From: Pedobacter sp. AJM
GTDB lineage: Bacteria; Bacteroidota; Bacteroidia; Sphingobacteriales; Sphingobacteriaceae
Assembly: GCF_002197755.1 (NCBI RefSeq)
Contig: NZ_NHOT01000007.1
Span: forward strand, 108,105 to 172,104
DNA: 64,000 nucleotides
Reading direction: 5' to 3'
Shown here piece by piece: positions 18,327 to 26,416 of the stretch. Position numbers and translations under genes: made by a program. Within the stretch, counting starts at the first letter, position 1; the number at the start of each line of letters is the position of its first letter. Below the pieces are notes generated by a model that was not told the DNA's origin, did not search any database, and was given only the letters and a program-made list of their open reading frames with translations.

Positions 18327-18764
18327 TTATTTCTTAATCACTTTGATCACACTTGCGGTAACCAAAGCCCCAACCAGGTAATAGGCTACAGTAAGTATTT
18401 TTACCTGATTATTTTTAGCGACAGGTTTAGGGTTTAGTCCCATAGGTTTTGGAAGCGTTACCGCTCCAAGTCCGGCTGCTAAGCCAGATGCAATACTTCT
18501 GCTGAATACATTTTTAGTATTGCCGCTGCCTATTAAACTATAATAAATGGTATTGCTGATTAAGTCACCTGCAAGTGTAGCGCCATATAAGTTTTCGCCG
18601 CGTTTACCACCAATGCCCAGAAAGTCAAGTGTGTGCCCTAAAGCTTCTTCCCCTAAACGGTCAATCCGGGGCACATCTGAACTTTTATCTTTTAAACTTT
18701 CGTGTAAAATGTTGAGGGCAAGAGCACCTGCGAATCCTGCTATTAAATTTTTTATTTTGTCCAT
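18327..18764 (-). CDS. hypothetical membrane protein
   Basis: About 145 residues when started at the internal Met (MDKIKNLIAGFAG), which is preferred over an upstream Met at 18782 because the extra six residues add nothing. Gly/Ala-rich hydrophobic stretches occur at ~5-20, ~60-105 and a clear C-terminal helix (ILTVAYYLVGALVTASVIKV). The middle includes LGEEALGHTLDFLGIGGKRGENLYG. Probably an inner-membrane protein of unknown role, found among stress-type genes. Confidence 0.6.
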   Translation of the reverse strand: MDKIKNLIAGFAGALALNILHESLKDKSSDVPRIDRLGEEALGHTLDFLGIGGKRGENLYGATLAGDLISNTIYYSLIGSGNTKNVFSRSIASGLAAGLGAVTLPKPMGLNPKPVAKNNQVKILTVAYYLVGALVTASVIKVIKK

Positions 18765-18940
18765 ATGAAATAGATGTAGCAATTATTACTCACTTATTTA
18801 AGCCCCTTTTATAGGATTCATCAATATAATGTTTCAGGAAATAAACAGCATTAAATGATTTCAACAGATAGGCATTTGTTTTTCGAATGAAACAGAATAA
18901 GATCCAGTTACTCCGTTTTTATAAACTGAAAGACAGCAAC

Positions 18941-19129
18941 TTATTTAGTCTTGCTTTTCTGATCATCTTCAGCCGCGTCTGTAGCGATCTGTTGTTTTGC
19001 CATTTCTTCGGGGCTTTCTTCATCGCCGGTATAGGCACCATCAGCATCGCTGCCTTTAATCTCATCAGCCGGGATTACGCCAACTTTTTTTTCTTTCGAT
19101 TCTTCTGCTTTATTTTTTTCGTTTTCCAT
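18941..19129 (-). CDS. small acidic hypothetical protein
   Basis: 62 residues starting at MENEKNKAEE (a Met two codons upstream is also possible). Rich in Glu, Asp, Lys and Ala with no hydrophobic core, so probably disordered. It resembles in style the other short acidic proteins at 148-429 and 63747-63953. A plus-strand reading frame over the same DNA encodes a Phe-rich unlikely protein and is taken as a shadow. Confidence 0.5.
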   Translation of the reverse strand: MENEKNKAEESKEKKVGVIPADEIKGSDADGAYTGDEESPEEMAKQQIATDAAEDDQKSKTK

Positions 19130-19413
19130 GATCATCTTTTATATATAAATACAACAGTATGCAACAAGCAAAGTTTAGTTTAAATCAGATTGTTCAGCTT
19201 TCATGGGGAAGTGAAACTAAAAAGGCTCAAAAATTATTCGGATTTGCATGTTTCTTAAACAGGCTTTGCAATCTTCCTGATGTAATGGATATTACGTTAG
19301 AGCCAGCGCCAGAAACGAAATTTAAAACAATTTTTGCCAATTATCTCTTTATGCTTTCGAGGTATTGTAAAATTGAATGTATATTTTGCAGGCTTCAAAA
19401 AGATAAGATCAAT

Positions 19414-20277
19414 ATGGCTTCAGGATTTTTCGCAATTTTAGATGATATAGGTGCTTTAATGGATGACGTGGCAGTAACGGCCAAGATTGCCACCAGGAAA
19501 ACCGCTGGCATTTTAGGAGATGACCTGGCTGTAAATGCTGAAAAAGCGACCGGCTTTCTCTCTTCCAGAGAGTTGCCAGTGCTTTGGGCCATCACCAAAG
19601 GATCTTTGATTAATAAAATTATTATTGTGCCCGTGGCACTGCTGCTGAATTTTTTCTTCCCGATAGCCATTAAGTTTATTTTAATTTTGGGTGGGTTTTA
19701 CCTGGCCTATGAAGGGGTTGAAAAAATCATTGAGTTTCTTTTTCATCGCCATGAGCATGGCAGGGCAGCCAAAGATGTTGTTCAGGATGATCAGGCAGCA
19801 GAAAAGGCCAAAATAAAATCAGCAGTAACCACTGATTTTATTCTTTCTGTAGAAATTGTCATCATTGCCCTTGGTACTGTACTGGATAAAAGCATCACTA
19901 TCCAGATCCTTACGGTGTCTGTTGTGGCTATTTTAGCTACCATAGGCGTTTACGGCATTGTAGCGCTAATTGTAAGAATGGATGATGCCGGATACAAGCT
20001 GGTAAAATATTCCAATGATAAAGGATTCCTTTCGGCATTGGGCAATGTACTGGTGAAATCTTTACCGGTAATTATAAAGGTGCTCAGCTTTGCGGGTACC
20101 ATTGCCTTAATATTGGTTTCTGGTGGTATCTTCGTGCATAATATTGATTTCTTGCACCATTTCCTGCCTGATTTAATGTCAACGATTAAAGAATTTGCCA
20201 TCGGGCTGATAGCAGGGTTAATAGCTGTTGGTATAGCGGAAGGAGTGAAAAAACTGATTCCCTTATTTAAAAATTAA
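19414..20277 (+). CDS. DUF808 / YedI-like membrane protein
   Basis: 287 residues from the ATG at 19414 (MASGFFAILDDIGALMDD). An upstream in-frame Met at 19159 would add 85 residues unlike the family, so it was not used. The N-terminus with DDVAVTAKIATRKTAGILGDDLAVNAEKA is a hallmark of the DUF808/YedI family. Five to six hydrophobic segments follow (KIIIVPVALLLNFFFPIAIKF, FILILGGFYLAYEGVEKI, and further helices to the C-terminus). The family is an inner-membrane protein of unknown function. Single gene convergent with the M23 peptidase. Confidence 0.85.
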   Translation: MASGFFAILDDIGALMDDVAVTAKIATRKTAGILGDDLAVNAEKATGFLSSRELPVLWAITKGSLINKIIIVPVALLLNFFFPIAIKFILILGGFYLAYEGVEKIIEFLFHRHEHGRAAKDVVQDDQAAEKAKIKSAVTTDFILSVEIVIIALGTVLDKSITIQILTVSVVAILATIGVYGIVALIVRMDDAGYKLVKYSNDKGFLSALGNVLVKSLPVIIKVLSFAGTIALILVSGGIFVHNIDFLHHFLPDLMSTIKEFAIGLIAGLIAVGIAEGVKKLIPLFKN

Positions 20278-20290
20278 CCGGCTATTCTAT

Positions 20291-20917
20291 TTACCTGAGG
20301 TAAGTTTTTAGAAATGCCTGCGGGTTATAGAATCTTTCATCAAGCTGTGATTTGTTCATGGTCAACCAGCTGGCACAGCCGTAATCATCAAATTTTTTTC
20401 TGATTTCGAGGTGCAGGTGGTGATAATCTCCACCATATTTTTTACTTTCCTCCTTTGTAAATAGACGGGCAAGTTTAGTATCCTGGTTTACAGGCTGACC
20501 ATTTTTAACATAAACTTCGCGGAGGTGTTTGTAACTGGTAAACATCATGGTGCCATTCTTCAGCTGGTGTTTTACCACCACCGTTTTTTGATTTTCACCC
20601 AGGTGGATGGAACAAACCACCCCATTGGCCATGGCATACACTTCTATCAGCTTTGTTTTTGATGCAGATGGATTGATATCAATAGCCGTATGAATGTGGC
20701 CTTTATAATAGCTGTTGCGGTGATCGCCAAAAATACTGATGATCTTAATGTTTGCTATTTTCTTTCGGTCACTGCCTTTAAATGGCAAATACCAGCTATC
20801 TGCCATCTGACTTGGTGATGCAGCTGTATAGTAAGGTTTCCAACGATCTTTATCTTTTTCAATTGTTGGATTTTGTAAAAAGGAGAGGCATAAGAACAGG
20901 ATCAGGCTAATTTTCAT
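20291..20917 (-). CDS. M23-family peptidase, small secreted
   Basis: 208 residues from the Met that begins the signal peptide MKISLILFLCLSFLQN; two earlier Met codons (20938, 20923) would give a longer N-terminus. The M23/LytM motifs are complete: HIHTAID (His and Asp zinc ligands), VVVKHQLKNGT, and HHLHLEIR. It is expected to be a periplasmic peptidoglycan hydrolase or a related metalloprotein. A gap of 13 bp separates it from the convergent DUF808 gene. Confidence 0.85.
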   Translation of the reverse strand: MKISLILFLCLSFLQNPTIEKDKDRWKPYYTAASPSQMADSWYLPFKGSDRKKIANIKIISIFGDHRNSYYKGHIHTAIDINPSASKTKLIEVYAMANGVVCSIHLGENQKTVVVKHQLKNGTMMFTSYKHLREVYVKNGQPVNQDTKLARLFTKEESKKYGGDYHHLHLEIRKKFDDYGCASWLTMNKSQLDERFYNPQAFLKTYLR

Positions 20918-20990
20918 TATCATTGTATAAAAGATCAAAATAAGAAAAATTTCTCTAGAACTACTAATATAGTTATGCTAATCTGCTAGG

Positions 20991-22208
20991 TTATTTTCTT
21001 TTTAACTCGATTACAGTAATTTCTGGCCAGATGCCGATTCTTCCAGAAAAACCTAGAAAACCAAATCCCCTGTTCACATTCAGGTGGCGATTATTTTCTG
21101 TTTTGATGCCTGCCCAATGTTTATAACGGTATTTTACAGGACTCCATTTTATCCCAAAAGCCTCAATGCCAAACTGCATCCCATGGGTATGACCGGCCAG
21201 TGAAAGCTGAATTTTTGATGGGTGGTTTTTAACCTGCGCATCCCAGTGTGAAGGATCATGCGAGAGCAAAATTTTAAAATCTTTAGCTTCAGTATGTTGA
21301 AGTGCCTTGTTTAAATCGCCCCGCTCGCCAAAACCGATACCCCAATTTTCAATGCCTGCGAGGATAATTTTTTCCCCGCCTTTCTCCAGTACCACATGTT
21401 CATCTAAAAGAAGTTTAAATCCTAATTCCTTGTGGTAAGCTTTTAACTGATTTAAATTTTTGATTTTATCTGTCTCAGAGAGCCATTTGACATAATCGCC
21501 ATAGTCATGGTTTCCTAAAACGGAAAACTGCCCAAATGGTGCTTTAATCTGTGAAAATAGAGGAATGTAAGGAACAATTTCAGATGCAGCATTATTAACC
21601 AGATCACCAGTAAATACAAATAAATCACTTTTTTGTGCATTGATTAGGTCAATGCCTTTTTGCACGGCTTTGGGTTTGGTAAAACTTCCGGCATGTATAT
21701 CAGAAATTTGTGTGAGGGTGAATCCATCAAAATGCTGTGGTAAATCATCAAAATACAAGGTATGTTTAATCACCCGGTATGCATATTTTCCCCTGGTTAT
21801 TCCAAATGCAAAAAGCAATACGGTCAGGCAAAACATGATAAAAGCAAAATCTACCCAGTAATCATTTCTACCGGTTATTTCATAACCCTGTGGCTGAAAA
21901 TTTGTCGAAATCGAACTCACCACCCGATAAAGATCACCAATGAATAAAAAAATAGCGAACACCATTTCAGCAACAAGTACAATCAGAAAGATATGACCAA
22001 CAACAGTGAAAAATATATTTCTGCCCTTCCGCATCTGAGAAATGGCAAAAATAATTGCCATACCCAGGCTGATGATTACAGTCCAGAATGCAGGTGCCAG
22101 GCCTTCCCAGTGATTGATGGTATTAAAGCCGGATAACACATATGCACTCAGCGCAAAGAACAGGATAATCACGATTAAGATGGGGAGCAGGGGAGATCTT
22201 CTTTTCAT
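20991..22208 (-). CDS. membrane-anchored metallophosphoesterase
   Basis: 405 residues. The N-terminal ~150 residues hold four to five transmembrane helices. The rest is a calcineurin-like phosphoesterase with all core motifs: SDIHAGSF (D-x-H), FTGDLVNN (GD), VLGNHDYGDY (GNHD), LLSHDPSHWD and AGHTHGMQFG (GHTH). This is the YkoQ/YaeI-like build, acting on phospholipid- or UDP-lipid-type substrates in characterised relatives; the exact substrate is unknown here. Single gene. Confidence 0.88.
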   Translation of the reverse strand: MKRRSPLLPILIVIILFFALSAYVLSGFNTINHWEGLAPAFWTVIISLGMAIIFAISQMRKGRNIFFTVVGHIFLIVLVAEMVFAIFLFIGDLYRVVSSISTNFQPQGYEITGRNDYWVDFAFIMFCLTVLLFAFGITRGKYAYRVIKHTLYFDDLPQHFDGFTLTQISDIHAGSFTKPKAVQKGIDLINAQKSDLFVFTGDLVNNAASEIVPYIPLFSQIKAPFGQFSVLGNHDYGDYVKWLSETDKIKNLNQLKAYHKELGFKLLLDEHVVLEKGGEKIILAGIENWGIGFGERGDLNKALQHTEAKDFKILLSHDPSHWDAQVKNHPSKIQLSLAGHTHGMQFGIEAFGIKWSPVKYRYKHWAGIKTENNRHLNVNRGFGFLGFSGRIGIWPEITVIELKRK

Positions 22209-22418
22209 TCTGAATGTACAAACGGTGGCAAAGTTAAATTTTAAATCCTCATCTGTTGATTTGTGTTTCAGTCAGTACTTAATTTTACCTCACGTTGATT
22301 AAAGGCATCGGATTTTAAATGTAGCCACTCCGGAAGGATGATTTTGATTTATTGTTTGCAGCTTCAGCATAAATATGATGGCAGCCGTGGGCATATTTTA
22401 TAATTATACATTATTTAG

Positions 22419-22426
22419 TAGCTTTG
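22419..22426 (+). promoter_or_regulatory. candidate -7 box for the Rrf2 regulator
   Basis: TAGCTTTG matches TAnnTTTG and lies 8 bp before the ATG at 22435, implying a transcript with almost no 5' leader. It also argues against the upstream ATG at 22375. Confidence 0.5.
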
Positions 22427-22434
22427 TAAGATAT

Positions 22435-22881
22435 ATGCTATCCAAAAAAACCAAATACGCCATTAAAGCACTTGTTGCACTTGGTAAAAATGTAGAAAGA
22501 CCACCGATGCAAATCTCTAAGATTGCGGAAGAGGAGCATATTCCTAAAAAATTCCTGGAACAAATTCTTTTGGATCTGCGTAATGCGGGTTTCCTGTATA
22601 GCAAGAAAGGAGCAGGGGGCGGCTACAGTTTGAATAAAAAACCTGAGGATATTCTGCTGGTACATGTAATGCGTGTTACCGATGGACCAATTGCAATGGT
22701 GCCTTGTGCCAGTTTAAATTTTTATCACAAATGTGATGAATGTGAAGATGAAAAAACCTGTGGCATTCGAAGTGCGTTTATTGATGTAAGAGATGCTACA
22801 CTAAAAGTACTGAGTGAAACCAGCATCGCTGATGTCATTGGTCGTGAAGATACTCTGAAATTGGGGATAGACAGTTTATAA
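22435..22881 (+). CDS. Rrf2-family transcriptional regulator
   Basis: 148 residues from the ATG at 22435 (MLSKKTKYAIKALVALG); the reading frame is open 20 codons further up, but the -7 box sits inside that extension. N-terminal winged helix with QISKIAEEEHIPKKFLEQILLDLRNAGFLYSKKGAGGGY, the canonical Rrf2 helix and wing. Downstream cysteines (PCASL ... KCDECEDEKTC) form a C-x10-C-x2-C-x5-C group in the place where IscR/NsrR-type regulators bind Fe-S. Placed just before the sulfate-assimilation operon, it is the likely regulator of it (CymR-like role or Fe-S sensing), by inference. Confidence 0.88.
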   Translation: MLSKKTKYAIKALVALGKNVERPPMQISKIAEEEHIPKKFLEQILLDLRNAGFLYSKKGAGGGYSLNKKPEDILLVHVMRVTDGPIAMVPCASLNFYHKCDECEDEKTCGIRSAFIDVRDATLKVLSETSIADVIGREDTLKLGIDSL

Positions 22882-23246
22882 TTTCTGACTTCTATATTAT
22901 TTATTCTATACAAATCAACATCTATTAAATAGAAGTATTCTCTTTTTGCTTATGCCATATCAAGAATAAGATTGCTTCAATTGATGAAAATACTAATGGT
23001 AGTTTCTTAAAAGAAAGACCACCTTTGTTTCTTTTAGCGCCAAAGAAAATAAGCCCGTCCGGCCAGGATAAGAATAACATCGAAATGTTGCAAGCTGGAT
23101 GTGATGCCATTCGGTAAATGATGCTTGACCTTTTATATAATCCAGATGCTTTTTGCCTACCATTGACAGGATAAAAACAACGGCTACTCAATACATTAGA
23201 TCTATTTTCCTAAAACCAACCACCAATACATAAATTTTTTCGAGAA
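22882..23246. other. intergenic region, no gene seen
   Basis: No convincing coding frame; a minus-strand frame at 22925-23191 is not protein-like. Around 23010-23070 there is a stretch with an imperfect inverted CTTTGTTTCTTTTAG/GCCAAAGAAAAT pair of the kind seen between genes in Bacteroidota genomes, so it may be a decayed repeat. The last part leads into the shared promoter element at 23247-23281. Confidence 0.4.
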
Positions 23247-23281
23247 AAATTACTACTATTCCTATATACTTTATATATTTG
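23247..23281 (+). promoter_or_regulatory. promoter/operator of sulfate-assimilation operon
   Basis: A 35-bp element ending in a TATATTTG -7 box (23274-23281). It matches the element at 32050-32084 upstream of the second SUMT gene at 31 of 35 positions, beginning AAATTACTAC and containing ACTTTATATATTTG in both. Conservation well beyond the -7 box suggests a regulator binding site; the neighbouring Rrf2 protein is the obvious candidate. Confidence 0.7.
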
Positions 23282-23285
23282 GAAG

Positions 23286-23354
23286 ATGAACTTCAGGTCT
23301 ACAGTTAAAAATACCCGTGCTCAAATGATGTGCTATTGTTGTAAAACAAGGTAG
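23286..23354 (+). CDS. cysteine-rich leader peptide
   Basis: A 22-codon ORF ATG (23286) to TAG (23352-23354). The ATG lies only 4 bp after the -7 box, so the message would be nearly leaderless. Residues 14-19 are Met-Met-Cys-Tyr-Cys-Cys (Cys codons at 23331, 23337 and 23340), followed by Lys-Thr-Arg-stop. An intrinsic terminator at 23389-23420 and the sulfite reductase ATG at 23441 follow. Clustered codons for the pathway's end product ahead of a terminator is the classic attenuator layout, so this is proposed to sense cysteinyl-tRNA supply. A possible antiterminator pairing AGAAG (23353-23357) with CTTCT (23393-23397) is short. The ORF and terminator are seen directly; the mechanism is inferred. 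Confidence 0.6.
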   Translation: MNFRSTVKNTRAQMMCYCCKTR

Positions 23355-23388
23355 AAGAGGTATTTTAAATTTATAGATATAAATATTG

Positions 23389-23420
23389 AATGCTTCTCAT
23401 TAAAACGGGAAGCATTTTTT
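23389..23420 (+). terminator. attenuator-type intrinsic terminator
   Basis: A 10-bp stem AATGCTTCTC (23389-23398) / GGGAAGCATT (23407-23416) with an 8-nt loop and a run of T to 23420. It stands only 20 bp before the sulfite reductase ATG and inside the leader, so it must be read through for the operon to be expressed. Confidence 0.75.
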
Positions 23421-23440
23421 GAATAAAGCTAACAACACAT

Positions 23441-25531
23441 ATGCAAAGTTTCAGAACAGAACTCGAAAACAATATTGTCGAGCAGGACATCATTGATTTA
23501 GAGAATAAGATTAAAGCTTTTCGCGATGGAACGATTCACGATGAAAAATTCAGAAGCCTGCGTTTAGCCCGTGGTGTTTACGGACAAAGGCAGCCTGGTG
23601 TGCAGATGATTCGCATTAAATTGCCCTTCGGGAAGGTGACTTTCAAACAATTGCTGCGCATTTCAGATATTGCAGATGAATACGGAAGCGGAAATTTACA
23701 CCTGACCACTCGTCAGGATATTCAATTGCATTATGTGAGTTTAGACAAAACACCAGAACTTTGGGCAAAACTGGAACAAGACGACATTACCCTTCGTGAA
23801 GCTTGTGGCAATACCGTACGTAATGTTACGGCCTCACCAAATGCTGGTATCGACAAAGATGAGCCTTTTGATGTTTCTCCTTACGCACATGCGGTTTTCA
23901 AATACTTTTTACGCAATCCAATTTGCCAGGAAATGGGCAGGAAAATTAAAATTTCCTTTTCTTCCAGTGATCAGGATACCGCTTTCAGCTACATTCACGA
24001 CCTGGGATTTATTCCCAAAGTGAATGAAAATGGGGAACGAGGATTTAAGGTTTTGTTTGCAGGAGGTTTGGGTGCTCAGCCATTTTTAGCCAGCCCGGTG
24101 CATGAATTTCTGCCGGAGGATCAGTTAATTCCTTTTACCGAATCAGTACTCCGGGTATTTGATCGCTATGGAGAGCGCAGTAACAGGAATAAAGCTCGCT
24201 TAAAATATTTAGTACAAAAATTAGGTTTAGAAGAAGTTTTACGTTTGGTTGCCGAAGAGCGTGTGGCCAATAAGGTAAAAACCTTTACCATCGATCGCGA
24301 AGCTGTTCCACAGCCCGTAGCACCGGCCCATCAAGATTATCAGCCTGTCGAAATACTGAATGAACAGCATTATAAGCACTGGCATGCTACGAATGTGGTA
24401 CCACAAAAGCAAACCGGTTTCTATGCCGTTTATATTAAAGTACAGGTAGGCGATATTAAAACGGATAAGGCAAGGGCATTTGTGGAAGCCATTAAACCTT
24501 ATGTTGCAGATGAAATCAGGATCACCCAGAATCAGGGGCTGTTATTGAAATTCGTTCGTCAGGAAGCTTTACCTTCATTATATACTGCCTTGAATACCAT
24601 TGGTTTTACCACCGCCGGATTTGATAGCCTGGCTGATATTACCACTTGCCCCGGAACAGATACCTGTAATTTAGGAATCTCCAATTCCATGACTTTAGCC
24701 GAGGTTTTGGAAGATGTGATTTACCATGACTTCCCTGAATTTATTTATGAAAAGAATATCAAGATCAAGATCAGCGGCTGTATGAACTCTTGCGGACAGC
24801 ATGGTTTAGCAGAAATTGGTTTTCATGGCAGTTCTGTCAAAGCAGAAGGGAAGGTTGTTCCGGCAGTTCAGGTGATGCTTGGAGGTGGAACAGTCGGGAA
24901 TGGCGTAGGTCGTGTGGCAGAACGCGTTATTAAAGTGCCTTCAAAGAGAGCAACGAGTGTCTTGCATTTCATTTTAAATGATTTCAAAGCGAATAATGAA
25001 GCAGATGAAAACTTTCATCAATATTATGATCGTAAAGGTAAAGACCATTTTTATCAGCTGTTAAAACCATTGGCTGATTTAACAAATTTGCAGCAGGAAG
25101 AATTTGTAGACTGGGGCCATGTAGAGCAATTTGTTACAGCAATTGGCGTAGGTGAATGTGCTGGAGTGGTAATTGACTTAGTTGCAACTTTACTTTTGGA
25201 AGCCGATGAAAAATTTGAATGGGCAAAACAGAATGTAGAGAAAGGTGCTTATGCAGATGCCATTTATCACACTTACAGCACATTTGTCAGTGCAGCAAAA
25301 TCATTGCTTTTAGATAAAGGCGTAAACAGCAGCACTCAAGTTGGAGTGATCAGGGAATTTGATCATCATTATGTGGAAACCGGGGAGTTTAATTTGTCTG
25401 CAAACTTTTCAGATCTGGTACTTCAAATTAATAAAAATGAGCCTACGGCTGAATTTGCTCAACAATATTTCAGCGAAGCAGATGCGTTTCTCAATCAGAT
25501 TAAAGAAAAAAGGGCAGCTTTAGTAAAATGA
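23441..25531 (+). CDS. siroheme sulfite (or nitrite) reductase with C-terminal extension
   Basis: 696 residues. Two ferredoxin-like half domains (first at ~50-115, LRISDIADEYGSGNLHLTTRQDIQLH; second at ~325-395) and the siroheme/4Fe-4S motif C403-x5-C409 (TCPGTDTCNLG) plus C447-x3-C451 (GCMNSCGQHG). The first ~555 residues match ferredoxin-type nitrite/sulfite reductases. The extra ~140 residues (DWGHVEQFVTAIG ... NQIKEKRAALV) form a helical HEPN-like tail not present in the classic enzyme. First gene of the sulfate-assimilation operon, so sulfite reduction to sulfide is the likely job. Electron donor is unknown: no NADPH flavoprotein subunit gene is adjacent. Confidence 0.88.
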   Translation: MQSFRTELENNIVEQDIIDLENKIKAFRDGTIHDEKFRSLRLARGVYGQRQPGVQMIRIKLPFGKVTFKQLLRISDIADEYGSGNLHLTTRQDIQLHYVSLDKTPELWAKLEQDDITLREACGNTVRNVTASPNAGIDKDEPFDVSPYAHAVFKYFLRNPICQEMGRKIKISFSSSDQDTAFSYIHDLGFIPKVNENGERGFKVLFAGGLGAQPFLASPVHEFLPEDQLIPFTESVLRVFDRYGERSNRNKARLKYLVQKLGLEEVLRLVAEERVANKVKTFTIDREAVPQPVAPAHQDYQPVEILNEQHYKHWHATNVVPQKQTGFYAVYIKVQVGDIKTDKARAFVEAIKPYVADEIRITQNQGLLLKFVRQEALPSLYTALNTIGFTTAGFDSLADITTCPGTDTCNLGISNSMTLAEVLEDVIYHDFPEFIYEKNIKIKISGCMNSCGQHGLAEIGFHGSSVKAEGKVVPAVQVMLGGGTVGNGVGRVAERVIKVPSKRATSVLHFILNDFKANNEADENFHQYYDRKGKDHFYQLLKPLADLTNLQQEEFVDWGHVEQFVTAIGVGECAGVVIDLVATLLLEADEKFEWAKQNVEKGAYADAIYHTYSTFVSAAKSLLLDKGVNSSTQVGVIREFDHHYVETGEFNLSANFSDLVLQINKNEPTAEFAQQYFSEADAFLNQIKEKRAALVK

Positions 25532-25645
25532 CAGAATGAAAGAATTATAGAATGAGAGAATTTCATAGTGCAATCGCTGGTAAAACATTCACTCAATCTA
25601 TCATTGAAAATTCAATAATTAAAAAGCTCATTCAAATTCAAAATT

Positions 25646-26416
25646 ATGTTAAATCAAAATAAAGCGTCAAGAATTACACTTTTAGGCGCAGGTCCAGGAG
25701 ATCCGGATTTACTGACCTTAAAAGGGGTAAAGGCCTTGCAAACTGCAGATGTAGTGCTATATGACGCCTTAACAAATGAGGCATTGTTAGCGCATGCACC
25801 AGCAGAAGCAATCAAAATATATGTGGGGAAACGCTCTGGTGAACATTCTTATCCGCAGGAAACCATCAACAAACTCATGATTGATTATGCGCTGAATTAT
25901 GGCCATGTAGTGCGTTTAAAAGGTGGCGATCCCTTTGTGTTTGGCAGGGGATATGAGGAGCTGGATTATGCGGCATCCTATAGCATTCCGGTTGATGTAA
26001 TTCCCGGCATTTCCAGTTCAATCGGTGTTCCAGGATTGCAACAAATACCGGTAACCCACCGTGGCCTGAGCGAAAGTTTCTGGGTAATTACAGGCACCAC
26101 TACCTTTGGAGAGGTTTCTAAAGATATTTACCAGGCTGCAGAATCAAATGCAACCGTTTTAGTATTGATGGGCTTGAAAAAATTAGCTAAAATTGTTGAG
26201 ATCTTTAAAGCTGCAGGTCGAAATGCTTTACCGGCGGCGGTGATTCAAAACGGCTCATCAGCAGATGAAAAATTAATTGTAGGTGTGGTGGAAACGATTG
26301 AAAGTCTGGTTCAACAGGAAAATATCAAAGCACCGGCACTGTTGATTTTTGGTGAAGTGGTTTCCTTACATCCGTCATTTAAAAACTTAGTAAAACAATA
26401 TGCAAGTATTGCCTAA
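25646..26416 (+). CDS. cobA: uroporphyrinogen-III C-methyltransferase
   Basis: 256 residues, full-length SUMT. Family motifs are intact: LLGAGPGDPDLLTLKG at the N-terminus, VRLKGGDPFVFGRGYEE (SAM and tetrapyrrole site), VIPGISSSIGVPG, and the THRGLSES loop. It methylates uroporphyrinogen III to precorrin-2 for siroheme, needed by the sulfite reductase encoded 114 bp upstream. The next gene starts 17 bp inside its end, giving a tight translational link with the precorrin-2 dehydrogenase fusion. A second, diverged copy lies at 32125. Confidence 0.92.
   Translation: MLNQNKASRITLLGAGPGDPDLLTLKGVKALQTADVVLYDALTNEALLAHAPAEAIKIYVGKRSGEHSYPQETINKLMIDYALNYGHVVRLKGGDPFVFGRGYEELDYAASYSIPVDVIPGISSSIGVPGLQQIPVTHRGLSESFWVITGTTTFGEVSKDIYQAAESNATVLVLMGLKKLAKIVEIFKAAGRNALPAAVIQNGSSADEKLIVGVVETIESLVQQENIKAPALLIFGEVVSLHPSFKNLVKQYASIA

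Noticed and set aside
18887..19183. Plus-strand 98-codon frame
   Set aside because: Phe-rich and low complexity, opposite the small acidic protein on the minus strand, whose composition is more plausible.
19159..19413. 85-codon N-terminal extension of the DUF808 protein
   Set aside because: The family starts at MASGFFAILDD; the extension overlaps the upstream intergenic DNA and shows no family residues.
22925..23191. Minus-strand frame of 88 codons
   Set aside because: Composition and wording are not protein-like; it lies over a likely repeat-derived intergenic region.
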